Positions 1 to 7,088 of a DNA stretch of 11,558 bases are shown here, one piece after another. A model generated the notes under the pieces. The model was not told the DNA's origin, searched no databases, and worked only from the letters and a program-made list of their open reading frames with translations. A program made the position numbers and the translations under genes. How positions within the stretch are numbered: the first letter of the stretch is position 1; the number at the start of each line of letters is the position of its first letter. Source of the stretch: DASQFY01 sp036397815 (GTDB lineage Bacteria > Chloroflexota > Limnocylindria > QHBO01); NCBI GenBank assembly GCA_036397815.1, contig DASWIE010000076.1, forward strand, positions 1-11,558, written 5' to 3'.

Positions 1-140
1 TCGCCGATGCCGACGAGCTGGAGGCCGATTACCGCGACTGGTTGGCCGGCAAGGCGCGCATAGGGATCACGGGCGGGACATCCACGCCGGAGGTCGATCT
101 CGAGGAGGTCCGAAACCGGATCTACTCGCTAGTCAGCTGA
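1..140 (+). CDS. ispH: 4-hydroxy-3-methylbut-2-enyl diphosphate reductase (IspH), C-terminal end only
   Basis: The frame starting at base 3 is open from the window edge to a TGA at 138-140 and encodes the last 45 residues of a protein. The stretch IGITGGTSTPEVDLEEV matches the conserved IspH C-terminal signature (family form V-G-[VI]-T-[AG]-G-[AT]-S-T-P), which contributes to the HMBPP-binding pocket. IspH is an iron-sulfur enzyme of the MEP pathway that makes IPP and DMAPP from HMBPP in the cytoplasm. The cysteines that hold the cluster lie outside the window, so the call rests on this one motif. The spacing from the motif to the C-terminus (about 20 residues) fits the family. A 49-nt gap separates it from the next plus-strand gene. 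Confidence 0.82.
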   Translation, partial: ADADELEADYRDWLAGKARIGITGGTSTPEVDLEEVRNRIYSLVS

Positions 141-176
141 ACCCATCTCAAACCGCCAGCCGCATAGACCCTGCAC

Positions 177-182
177 CATTCT
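177..182 (+). promoter_or_regulatory. Possible -10 hexamer for the small membrane protein gene
   Basis: CATTCT lies seven bases before the ATG at 190, a similar spacing to the -10-like hexamers before der and the ArsA-type gene. It departs from TANNNT at the first base. An AGGGG run at 183-187 sits only two bases from the ATG, too close for a good Shine-Dalgarno. A leaderless transcript is possible but weakly supported. Confidence 0.25.
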
Positions 183-189
183 AGGGGCC

Positions 190-483
190 ATGGGCGAGAC
201 CATCTTCTACCTGGCCATCCTCGTCGCCGCTACTGCCGGGACTGTCTACCTCTTCCTGCTTGTCTGGATGCTCGTTGCCTCGATCCGGAACGCACAAGTG
301 CGTCGTCCCGCGCTGGTCAACTACGCGGCGCTGGCATTCGGCTTGGCCATGCCGACGATGATCATCGGCCTCGTTCTGTGGGGACGCCTGCCCTGGTGGT
401 TCGTGCTCCTATTCGCGCCATTCGCTGCGACGCGGCTGGTCTTATTCAAGGCTGGGCAGTCGGTCAGTCGCAGGAAAGGCTGA
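190..483 (+). CDS. Small hypothetical membrane protein with three transmembrane segments
   Basis: This 97-residue protein has three clear hydrophobic stretches, at about residues 5-31, 44-63 and 66-85. Basic residues cluster after the first helix (RNAQVRRP, about 33-40) and at the C-terminus (SRRKG). By the positive-inside rule this puts the loop after helix 1 and the C-terminus at different distances from the cytoplasm, so the topology is not settled. I recognise no catalytic motif or known family. It follows ispH by 49 nt on the same strand and could share its transcript or use the hexamer at 177-182. The start is the first ATG in the frame and the hydrophobic segment begins directly after it. 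It could be a small stress or envelope protein; no function is assigned. Confidence 0.6.
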   Translation: MGETIFYLAILVAATAGTVYLFLLVWMLVASIRNAQVRRPALVNYAALAFGLAMPTMIIGLVLWGRLPWWFVLLFAPFAATRLVLFKAGQSVSRRKG

Positions 484-564
484 GGCTCGCAGCTCCGCAA
501 CTGCGCCAGGATCTCCGGCGCGTAGTCCCCAAGGCCGATAGCGCGCCCGTCCGCTGTCGTCATT

Positions 565-613
565 GGTTGTGCGGCTGTGCGGCTGTGCGGCTGTGCGGCT
601 GTGCTGCACAACC
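565..613. repeat. Tandem octamer GTGCGGCT (about 4.5 copies) bounded by an exact 8-bp inverted repeat
   Basis: Four perfect head-to-tail copies of GTGCGGCT fill 569-600, followed by a partial copy GTGC at 601-604. The array is framed by GGTTGTGC (565-572) and its exact reverse complement GCACAACC (606-613), so the whole block can fold with the array in the loop. It lies in the 200-nt gap (484-683) between the small membrane protein gene and the frameshifted SnoaL-like gene. I see no convincing gene or tRNA in the rest of that gap. An octamer cannot keep a reading frame when copy number changes, which fits non-coding DNA. It may be a slippage-prone repeat or a hairpin between transcripts. Confidence 0.85.
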
Positions 614-683
614 GTCCATGACACCCGAGGGGTACCGGGGGCTGTGAGCATCCGGCTTGCGCCGAACGGATGCTGGTGACGCC

Positions 684-1042
684 ATGGCGACCCTCGACAA
701 CGGAGCCGTCCTGCGCAATGCCATCGATGCGTGGAACGAAGGCGACCATCCGAGGTACCTGGAGCTCCACGACGCCGATGTGGTGCTCCACGGCCTCCCC
801 CGGGCATCCGTAGCGTGAAGGCCATGTACACCGGGATGTGGCGGGAATATCCCGGCACGCGGCTGCGCGTTGACGACCAGCTGGTCGACGGCTACAAGGT
901 CGCCTGCCGCTACACCTTCACCCCCACCGCGCGAAAGACCGGCGAATCCATGACGATGCCGGGCATCACGATCCTGCATTTCCGCGATGGCCGCTGCGTC
1001 GAACGCTGGGACTTCGAGGGCCAGGAGTCGAACGTCTCCTGA
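684..1042 (+). pseudogene. SnoaL-like (NTF2-fold, ester cyclase type) protein, frameshifted
   Basis: Two reading frames each encode half of one SnoaL-like protein. The first starts at ATG 684 (MATLDNGAVLRNAIDAWNEG...) and runs through DADVVLHGLP before stopping at TGA 816-818. The second frame continues with GIRSVKAMYTGMWREYP, a conserved core, and ends with ITILHFRDGRCVERWDF, the typical final strand of the family, stopping at 1042. The frames join at a five-C run (797-801): one more C would restore a continuous protein of about 119 residues, the usual size for the fold. SnoaL-like proteins are small cone-shaped enzymes or ligand-binding proteins with varied roles, so the substrate is unknown. 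The break may be a real mutation, a homopolymer sequencing or assembly error, or less likely programmed frameshifting. The 3' end is 12 nt from the convergent end of the glycosyltransferase gene. Confidence 0.8.
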
Positions 1043-1054
1043 CCGAAGGCACGC

Positions 1055-2305
1055 TCAGAGCGACCAGGGCCCGCCGAGCAGCCCGGGCAGCCGTTTGCGG
1101 AGCACGTCGTAGCCAAGGTGCTCCTGCCCGATCCGGAAGTTGTGGCGCGCCACGGCGTCGCGCTTCTCCGGACTGGCAAGCAGCTCGCGGACGTCGGCAA
1201 CCGCCTCGTCGGTGATGGCCCCCTCGATCTCGACGAAGTGCAGCCCCAGCGGGCGAATGTCGGCCTCGTAGACCGGGTAGCGGTTCACGAGCGTTGGCTT
1301 GCCGTGGAAGACCGCCTCCACCAGGGCGTTGCCGAAGCCCTCGTAGAGGCTCGGATAGGTGATCAGGTCGGCGGCCAGGTAGGCCTCGGACAGTGTGTGC
1401 GCCGGACCAATAGGCACCCCCTCGTGATCGGGCTCGAAGCGGCTCGCGGCGTAGCGCAGGTGGACGCCGGCGGCATCTGCCAGGCCCTCGAGCGCGACGA
1501 GGTATTCGAGGCCCTCGTCCCCGGCCGGGCTGGTGATCAGCAGGACGGCGTCCGGGTCATGTAGCCGCGACACGAGCTCGATCGACAGCTCGATGCCCTT
1601 GCGCGGTACCACCCGGGTGGGCTGCACCACCAGGAGCCCCGAGTCAGACATGCCCAGCTCCGCGCGCAGTTCCGTTCGCACCCTCTCCGGGTTCCCGGCA
1701 CGAGGTTGATCGAAGTCGAAGACGTTCGGCATGGCGAACGAGTCGAGGCCACGCCGCTCGCGCAGCTCCCGGGCCGCCAGGCTGTTGATGCAGACGTGGC
1801 GCACGGTTGGCAGGTCCGGGGGGAAGGCCCGCTCCAGGACGTCCGGCACGATCGCGTTCGCGAAGCGGTCGCGCTCCCACCAGAAATCGTGGTGATGGCC
1901 GATGGCGGTGATATGCGTCTCCTCGACAAGCCTGCGAAGCGCGACGCCGAGCGGAAGGTGCATCGGGATCGCCCAGGCGTTCTCCACGATCAGCGCCTGG
2001 ATGCCGTAAGCGGTCAGCCAGTCATGCAGAGGTGGGAGCAGCTGCTCGGCCAGCCGGTTGATCTCGTTGCGGACGCTCTGCGCGTCGCTGGCCGGGTCGA
2101 ACGCGGCCGCTGTGACGCGAGCCGCCGGGGGATAAGTGAAATGCATCGCCGGGATGAGCCGGGCGTCGTGCCGGAGCGCGTCGAGCTCGCCGGCGCAGAG
2201 CCTGATCTCGTGACCCTGCTCCTGGAGCACGGACTCCCATTTCGCCGCCTCGAACGTGACGCCGTCCACCCCGGCCAGCCGGGTACCCACGATGCCGATG
2301 CGCAT
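1055..2305 (-). CDS. GT4-type glycosyltransferase (glycosyl transferases group 1)
   Basis: This 416-residue protein has the two-Rossmann (GT-B) layout of retaining GT4 enzymes. The N-terminal domain opens with MRIGIVGTRLAGVDGV, with the usual glycine loop. The C-terminal nucleotide-sugar domain starts near residue 222 (LLVVQPTRVVPRKGIEL, with R235/K236 placed to bind donor phosphates) and holds the EX7E motif E322-E330 within YEGFGNALVEAVFHGKP. An aromatic and histidine-rich stretch GHHHDFWWERDRF (136-148) probably lines the acceptor site. There is no signal peptide or membrane helix, so it should act in the cytoplasm. The start is supported by GGAGG (2312-2316) six bases upstream. It is the last gene of the sugar operon, 77 nt after the hydrolase gene. 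It might make or remodel a disaccharide or compatible-solute glycoside such as a glucosylglycerate derivative, but neither donor nor acceptor can be read from the sequence. Confidence 0.88.
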   Translation of the reverse strand: MRIGIVGTRLAGVDGVTFEAAKWESVLQEQGHEIRLCAGELDALRHDARLIPAMHFTYPPAARVTAAAFDPASDAQSVRNEINRLAEQLLPPLHDWLTAYGIQALIVENAWAIPMHLPLGVALRRLVEETHITAIGHHHDFWWERDRFANAIVPDVLERAFPPDLPTVRHVCINSLAARELRERRGLDSFAMPNVFDFDQPRAGNPERVRTELRAELGMSDSGLLVVQPTRVVPRKGIELSIELVSRLHDPDAVLLITSPAGDEGLEYLVALEGLADAAGVHLRYAASRFEPDHEGVPIGPAHTLSEAYLAADLITYPSLYEGFGNALVEAVFHGKPTLVNRYPVYEADIRPLGLHFVEIEGAITDEAVADVRELLASPEKRDAVARHNFRIGQEHLGYDVLRKRLPGLLGGPWSL

Positions 2306-2362
2306 CCGTCGCCTCCGCGTGCGGCCAGGGCCGATCCAGGCTCGTCGCCGATCGTACCCGAC

Positions 2363-2375
2363 CCGCGAAGCGCGG
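2363..2375 (-). other. Small GC hairpin in the hydrolase-glycosyltransferase gap
   Basis: CCGCG (2363-2367) and CGCGG (2371-2375) form a perfect 5-bp stem with a 3-nt loop, starting seven bases after the hydrolase stop on the minus strand. No T-run follows, so it is not a standard intrinsic terminator. It may modestly protect or pause the transcript between the hydrolase and glycosyltransferase genes, or be chance in GC-rich DNA. Confidence 0.3.
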
Positions 2376-2382
2376 CTCTTCG

Positions 2383-4149
2383 TCAGGTGGCCGCGAGTCG
2401 CGTTTCAAGCAGGCCGGCCCGATCCAGGAGCAGGAACGCGGCGATGGCTGCGCCCGGCCAGGCGAACCAGTGACGTATGCGGCTCAGCGGGCCCTGGGTC
2501 GAGTACGCCTCCGGCAGCATCCCGTCGCCGAAGGCGATCGCACCCAGCCGTTCCAGGGCGGTCGACGCCGCGGTCACGTCCCCACGTGCTCGCGCCCTCG
2601 CCCAGGCCTGGACGTCGCCCAGCGACCAGGCTCCGGGGGTGTGGGCGGACCCCAGTCCCGCCAGGGGCCCGCGGGCGTAGCCAGGGTTGAGGTTCGAGAA
2701 GCCGAACGCCATTGTGGCCAGCCAGGCGGGGTCGTCGGCGGCGCAGAACCCCCACAGCGGGGCGAGCGCCACGGGCAGGTCGTTGGCGTCGTGGTACGAC
2801 ACGTTCTTGCCTGCGCCGTCGGTGGCGTATGTCCAGCGGCCGTCGCTCACCAGCCGCCGCTCGAAGGCGTCGCGCACTCGGACCGCCACGGCTTGCAGGT
2901 CAGCCTGCTCCAGCCCCAGGCGCATCTCGCCTGCCACCTCGGCCAGGCGCCGCGCGGCGTACCACAGGACGATCTGGGCGGCGGCCATGAAGGGCGCGGC
3001 GGCGGGGTCGTCAGCGGCGTTCTCGGTGCTGGCGATCAGGTCACAGGACCCATCCACGGCGTGCAGCGCGGCCGCCCAGGCGACCGGAACGAGCTCACCC
3101 CATTCGATGCCGCGCGGCAGCTCTCGCCGGGCGCGCCAGTAGTCGGCCAGCTCGATCAGGGGGTAGAGCTGCTGGTCCGCCTGGAAGGCGAGGTCCTTGC
3201 GCCGTCCGTTGGCATGGTGCGACCGCATCCACCGTCCGTCCGGGCGCTCGCACCGGGTCCAGAGCCAACGAAGATGATCGGCCACCCGCTCGCGGTCGGC
3301 CACATCGCCGGTGGAGAGCAGCAGCAGGGCCTGGTAGTACGCGTCGCGGGTCCAGGAGAGCGGGAGGATGCGGTGGTCGGTCAGGATCACCCGCTCGGCG
3401 TCGCCGGTGGCCAGCGCCGTGCAGCCGCGCACGTAGGCCACCGCCCGGGCAACCATGGCTGGGGTCGGTGCCTCGCCGGGTGTCGGCGGAATCCCGTCCT
3501 CCGCTGCCGGCGCGACAGGCTCCAGGTCGGGCGGACGGACCGTCGGCGCCACGGCAATCCGCAGCTCCAGGTCATGCCCCGGGACCACCAGCCGCGCGGT
3601 GCCCGGCGTGTTCAGCTCCCAGCTCCCGCTGCTGGCCCGGATGACCGCGGCCGCGGGCAGCGCTTCGGCCAGCACCAGCAGGCGGGGACCATCGGCCACC
3701 AGGCGCGTCCGGGCTCCGGTCGGCGGCGGCGGCTCGAGCTCCGTGATCTCGGCCAACGCCGGTCGGTCGAGCGTGCCCGCGAAGCGCACCCGTGCGCCGC
3801 GCCGCGTGAACCGCCAGCGCTGGGCCACGGTGTGACCGTCGGCGGAGGCGGATGCATCGCCCGCCGCCGCGCGGCCCGCCCAGGTGACCCCATTGGGCCT
3901 CGGCCGCCCATCCACCGCCGCCGGCGAGATCGTAAGGAAGGCGAAGCGCTCATCGGTCATGGCCGCTCGGTGGCGTCGGGTGGCCACGGGGTCCCCGCGT
4001 TCGCTTTCGTCGAGTCGCGGGAGCGCATTGAGCTCCACGAATCCGTGCGCCGGATGCACAGTGCCGATCGACAGCCAGGCGCCGCCGGGAGCGAAGGACG
4101 CGCAGACGACGCCCGTGCCAAGGTCGAGCGGCTTCCCCACGCCCGCCAT
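2383..4149 (-). CDS. Cytoplasmic glycoside hydrolase-like protein with an (alpha/alpha)6-barrel, GH15-like
   Basis: This 588-residue protein has a beta-rich N-terminal domain (about 1-205), a Pro-rich linker (about 205-230) and a helical C-terminal domain (about 230-580) typical of (alpha/alpha)6 toroid hydrolases. LPLSWTRDAYYQALLLL (262-278) resembles the early Trp-x-Arg-Asp motif of GH15 glucoamylase-type and related enzymes. Candidate catalytic acids are E376 (ASTENAADD), placed like the GH15 general acid, and E547 in DGMLPEAYSTQGP, placed like the GH15 base in its LPEQ motif. HWFAWPGAAIAAFLL (560-574) resembles the family's closing helix. No signal peptide is visible, so it should act inside the cell on imported sugar. 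The start lies 3 nt after the ATPase stop with no strong Shine-Dalgarno, so translational coupling is likely. GH63 (which includes mannosylglycerate and glucosylglycerate hydrolases) and GH125 share the fold and cannot be excluded. Specificity is unknown. Confidence 0.72.
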   Translation of the reverse strand: MAGVGKPLDLGTGVVCASFAPGGAWLSIGTVHPAHGFVELNALPRLDESERGDPVATRRHRAAMTDERFAFLTISPAAVDGRPRPNGVTWAGRAAAGDASASADGHTVAQRWRFTRRGARVRFAGTLDRPALAEITELEPPPPTGARTRLVADGPRLLVLAEALPAAAVIRASSGSWELNTPGTARLVVPGHDLELRIAVAPTVRPPDLEPVAPAAEDGIPPTPGEAPTPAMVARAVAYVRGCTALATGDAERVILTDHRILPLSWTRDAYYQALLLLSTGDVADRERVADHLRWLWTRCERPDGRWMRSHHANGRRKDLAFQADQQLYPLIELADYWRARRELPRGIEWGELVPVAWAAALHAVDGSCDLIASTENAADDPAAAPFMAAAQIVLWYAARRLAEVAGEMRLGLEQADLQAVAVRVRDAFERRLVSDGRWTYATDGAGKNVSYHDANDLPVALAPLWGFCAADDPAWLATMAFGFSNLNPGYARGPLAGLGSAHTPGAWSLGDVQAWARARARGDVTAASTALERLGAIAFGDGMLPEAYSTQGPLSRIRHWFAWPGAAIAAFLLLDRAGLLETRLAAT

Positions 4150-4152
4150 GGG

Positions 4153-5280
4153 TCAGCCGGCCGTCTCGGCCTGGGCTTCCGGGGCGGATGGGCCATCCAC
4201 GGCGATGCCCGTCTCGCGGTCGAGCCAGCGGATCCGGCTGGCGTCCACGTGCAGCGCCACGTCTTCGTCGGCGGCGATCCGCTCGTCGGGCCGGGTGGTG
4301 GCCTTCAGCTGCTGATGACCGAGCTGGAGGGTCACCAGGTTGTGGCTGCCCAGCGGCTCCACCACCAGCACCCGAGCGCGCAGCGCAGCCTCGCTGCGCG
4401 AGCCGCCGATCTCGATGTTCTCCGCCCTGATGCCGAGCAGGAGTGGTCGGCCGGCGCGCTGGGCGACGCCGTCCGGCGCTTCGGCGATGGGCAGCGCGCC
4501 GCCGTCGGCGATGACGGCGACCAGGCCGCCGTCCCGCCGCTCGACCACGGCATCCAGGAAGTTCATGGGCGGGTTGCCGATGAAGCCGCCAACGAACCGG
4601 TCGGTCGGCTGGTCGTAGATGGTCAGCGGGTCGCCGACCTGGATCACCTGCCCGGAGCGCATGACGGCGATGCGGTCGCCCATCGAGAGCGCCTCGACCT
4701 GGTCGTGCGTGACATAGATGGTGGTCGAGCCGATCTCGTTGAGCAGCCGCTTCAGCTCGGCGCGCATCTCCAGGCGGAGCAGGGCATCCAGGTTGGAGAG
4801 TGGCTCGTCCATGAGCAGCACCTGCGGCTGCATGGCGATCGCCCGGGCCACCGCGATCCGCTGGCGCTGCCCGCCCGAGGTCTGCGAGGGGTAGCGGCTC
4901 AGCAGCTCGGTGATGTGCAGCAGTTCGGCCGCATCGGTCACCTGCTGCCGCAGGCGCGCGGCTGGGACCTTGGCCATTCGCAGGCCGAAGGCGATGTTCT
5001 CGAAGACGGTCATGTGGGGGAAGACGGCGTAGCTCTGGAAGACCATGGCGATCTTGCGATGCCGCGGCGGGACGTCGGTCACGTCGCGCCCACCGATCAG
5101 GATCCGCCCGGCGTCGACCTGCTCCAGGCCGGCGATCGAGCGCAGCAGGGTCGTCTTGCCGCAGCCCGAGGGCCCCAACAGGACGACGAACTCTCCGTCG
5201 GCGATGGTGAGGGCGACGCCGTCCACGGCGCGCACCTGCTTGAACAGCTTGGTGACCTGCTCAAGGCGGATCTCAGCCAT
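4153..5280 (-). CDS. Sugar ABC transporter ATP-binding protein (MalK/UgpC type)
   Basis: This 375-residue protein has all core ABC ATPase motifs: Walker A GPSGCGKTT (36-44), Q-loop Q82, signature TSGGQ (134-138), Walker B VLLMDEP (154-160), D-loop SNLD and switch histidine H192. The signature has Thr in place of the usual leading Leu. After residue about 240 comes the TOBE-type regulatory domain of carbohydrate importers, with GIRAENIEI a typical element. It powers import through the two permeases encoded just upstream, acting at the inner face of the membrane. The start is supported by a GAGGAGG run about ten bases upstream that overlaps the permease stop region (15-nt gap). UgpC/MsmK-type ATPases can serve more than one importer, so it need not be dedicated to this one. 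The Ala/Glu-rich tail (APEAQAETAG) looks disordered. Confidence 0.96.
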   Translation of the reverse strand: MAEIRLEQVTKLFKQVRAVDGVALTIADGEFVVLLGPSGCGKTTLLRSIAGLEQVDAGRILIGGRDVTDVPPRHRKIAMVFQSYAVFPHMTVFENIAFGLRMAKVPAARLRQQVTDAAELLHITELLSRYPSQTSGGQRQRIAVARAIAMQPQVLLMDEPLSNLDALLRLEMRAELKRLLNEIGSTTIYVTHDQVEALSMGDRIAVMRSGQVIQVGDPLTIYDQPTDRFVGGFIGNPPMNFLDAVVERRDGGLVAVIADGGALPIAEAPDGVAQRAGRPLLLGIRAENIEIGGSRSEAALRARVLVVEPLGSHNLVTLQLGHQQLKATTRPDERIAADEDVALHVDASRIRWLDRETGIAVDGPSAPEAQAETAG

Positions 5281-5295
5281 GGACCGATCGCCTCC

Positions 5296-6159
5296 TCACT
5301 TCACTACCCGGCCCCACAGGCCGAGCAGGTAGCGGCGGATGAAGAAGATGACCACGAGCGATGGCAGCAGCATCACGAAGCCGGCGGCGAACTGGTAGTA
5401 GATCGGCGACTGGGTCAGGGCGGTCAGGATCTTGGCCGGCAGGGTTGGGTTCTGCAGCGTCAGGATCACGGCCGCGAAGACGTCGTTCCAGCTGATCACC
5501 CAGGTGAAGATGGCTGCCGCCGCCAGACCTGGCAGTGCCAGTGGCAGGGACACCCGTAGAAAGGCCTGGAGCGGATTGCAGCCGAGCGTCTGGGCCGCCT
5601 CCTCGAGCTCGCGCGGGACCGATACGAACACGCTCGAGGTGATCAGGATGGTGAATGGCAGCGCCAGCGCGGTGTGCATCAGCGCCACGCCGATGATCGA
5701 ATCGTCGATACCCCAGCGCAGGTAGGTGACCGCCAGCGGGATGGCCAGGATCACGATCGGGAAGGCGCGGGTGGAGAGCACCACCACCCGGTAGGCATTG
5801 CGCCCGCGGAACGCGTGGCGAGCGATGGCATAGCCAGCCGGCGCCCCGACTGCCAGTGCCAGGACCAGGGTGATGAGGCCCACGATCACGCTGCGCCAGA
5901 AGGCGTCGATCACGCCGGACGCATTCAGGAAGAAGGCGACGGTGTCGAAGGAGATAGCGGCCGGGATGAGCTGGCGCGGGTAATCGAAGGCGTTCTCCCT
6001 GGGTGTCAGCGCGCTGATCGCGATCAGGTAGATCGGGACCAGGATGAAGAGAGCCAGCAGTGTGGCGGCCAGGTAGGTGAGGGCCCGGCCGATCAGGCGC
6101 TGCCGTCCCAAGCGGCGGCGCCGCGGTGCCACGAGGGGGGCGGCCGGCGCGGCGCTCAC
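5296..6159 (-). CDS. Sugar ABC transporter permease, MalG type
   Basis: This 287-residue inner-membrane protein has about six transmembrane helices (first at about 28-50) and the permease EAA loop EEAAQTLGCNPLQAFLRVSLP (E187, A188, A189, G193), which docks onto the ATPase. The C-terminal position of the EAA loop and the short Arg-rich N-terminus fit the MalG/UgpE class. The frame stays open far upstream (to 6534), but that part lies antisense over the other permease gene and looks non-coding. I chose GTG at 6159 because it forms a GTGA overlap with the stop of the upstream permease gene and has GGGAGGAG about nine bases before it. It should pair with the MalF-type subunit to form the membrane channel. 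Confidence 0.95.
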   Translation of the reverse strand: MSAAPAAPLVAPRRRRLGRQRLIGRALTYLAATLLALFILVPIYLIAISALTPRENAFDYPRQLIPAAISFDTVAFFLNASGVIDAFWRSVIVGLITLVLALAVGAPAGYAIARHAFRGRNAYRVVVLSTRAFPIVILAIPLAVTYLRWGIDDSIIGVALMHTALALPFTILITSSVFVSVPRELEEAAQTLGCNPLQAFLRVSLPLALPGLAAAAIFTWVISWNDVFAAVILTLQNPTLPAKILTALTQSPIYYQFAAGFVMLLPSLVVIFFIRRYLLGLWGRVVK

Positions 6160-7013
6160 GGCTGCTGCTCCTCCCTGGTGGGCAGCAGCCACAGGAAGAG
6201 AACTGTGCTCACGATGGAGAGCGTCAGGATCAGGCCGGCGTAGGCCGCCGCCACGTGGTCGTTGTCGATGTCGGTCGCCCAGCGCTGCGCCTCCTCGGCC
6301 AGCACCGTGACGCCGGTCCCACCCAGGGCGATGACGGTGGCGAACACCTGGAAGGCCAGGATGGTCCGCAGGATCAGGGCCACCTGGAGGCTCGGCCGCA
6401 GCATCGGCAGCACGACGTGCCGGACCTTCTGCCAGGTCGTGGCGCCGTACACGTCCGCCGCCTCCAGGTATTCGGGCGGGATCGACTGCAGGCCGGCGAC
6501 CAGGATGATCATGATGATCGAGGTGGCGCGCCACGCTTCGGCCAGGACCACGGTGATGAGGATGAGCCAGGGCGTCTCGGAGCTCTGCCAGATGATCGGC
6601 CGCTCGATAAGCCCCAGCCCCTCAAGGATTGAGTTCAGCCAGCCGGTCTGGGTAAAGATGCTGACCCACACGATGCCGGCGGCCAGCTCGCTGATCCCAA
6701 GCGGCAGGGCGTAGACGTACAGCCACAGGCCCGAGCCCTTGAGGCGCGCGTTCACGACCAGCGCCATCGACATGGCCAGCACGAACTGGATCGGTACGAT
6801 CAGGACCACCAGCCAGACAGTGGTGGTCAACGCCCGCATGAAGTTGGCGTCGTTCAGCATTCGCTGAACCGATGCGAGCGTCCACTCGCCAGTTCGATCC
6901 TGGAGGCCCAGCACGAAGGCCTGGAACATTGGGGTGGCGAAGAAGACCAGCAGGAAGGCGAGCGACGGCAGGAGGAGGGCGTACGGCGCCCACCCCAGGC
7001 GACGAGCCCTCAT
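6156..7013 (-). CDS. Sugar ABC transporter permease, MalF/UgpA type
   Basis: This 285-residue inner-membrane protein has about six transmembrane helices and the EAA loop EYLEAADVYGATTWQKVRHV (181-200; E184, A185, A186, G190). The first helix starts near residue 10 (YALLLPSLAFLLVFF), typical of this subunit. The start is uncertain. The longest frame begins with TTG at 7037, without a Shine-Dalgarno. ATG at 7013 is preferred because it leaves a normal short N-terminus, although its nearest Shine-Dalgarno-like run (AGAGGAAG) is about 14 bases away. Its 3' end overlaps the MalG-type gene by four bases. A strong hairpin lies between it and the upstream binding-protein gene, which would lower permease expression relative to the binding protein. 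Confidence 0.93.
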   Translation of the reverse strand: MRARRLGWAPYALLLPSLAFLLVFFATPMFQAFVLGLQDRTGEWTLASVQRMLNDANFMRALTTTVWLVVLIVPIQFVLAMSMALVVNARLKGSGLWLYVYALPLGISELAAGIVWVSIFTQTGWLNSILEGLGLIERPIIWQSSETPWLILITVVLAEAWRATSIIMIILVAGLQSIPPEYLEAADVYGATTWQKVRHVVLPMLRPSLQVALILRTILAFQVFATVIALGGTGVTVLAEEAQRWATDIDNDHVAAAYAGLILTLSIVSTVLFLWLLPTREEQQP

Positions 7014-7047
7014 CGGCGCATGCTCGCTTCCTCTCAAGACCGATTGC

Positions 7048-7078
7048 GCCCGGGTGCGGCATGGCGCCGCCCCCGGGC
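7048..7078 (-). promoter_or_regulatory. Strong intergenic hairpin between binding-protein and permease genes
   Basis: Bases 7048-7054 (GCCCGGG) pair with 7072-7078 (CCCGGGC). After one mismatch (7055/7071), 7056-7060 (GCGGC) pair with 7066-7070 (GCCGC), leaving a 5-nt loop. The total is 12 pairs, nearly all G-C. On the minus strand the hairpin starts ten bases after the binding-protein stop and is not followed by a T-run. Position and lack of a U-tail fit an RNA stabiliser or partial terminator, as known for the malE-malF gap of Escherichia coli, raising binding-protein mRNA over permease mRNA. Confidence 0.7.
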
Positions 7079-7088
7079 TTTGGTTCGG

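Noticed and set aside
484..563. Minus-strand peptide from ATG 563 (begins MTTADGRAIGLGDYAPEIL), resembling the end of a CoA-transferase-like protein
   Set aside because: The likeness is short and vague, no ribosome-binding site is seen, and the frame continues antisense into the membrane protein gene. A decayed remnant is possible but not supported.
1022..1041. CAGGAG/CTCCTG hairpin at the end of the SnoaL-like gene as a terminator
   Set aside because: Only six pairs, overlaps the stop codon and has no T-run on either strand.
2470..5559. Plus-strand open frame of over 1000 codons
   Set aside because: It is antisense to the hydrolase, ATPase and part of a permease, and is rich in Gly/Arg/His/Gln without domains, as expected for the opposite strand of GC-rich genes.
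6160..6534. Long N-terminal extension of the MalG-type permease frame
   Set aside because: It lies over the MalF-type gene in another frame, has a His/Arg/Pro-rich composition unlike a permease, and a GTGA overlap start at 6159 explains the real gene.
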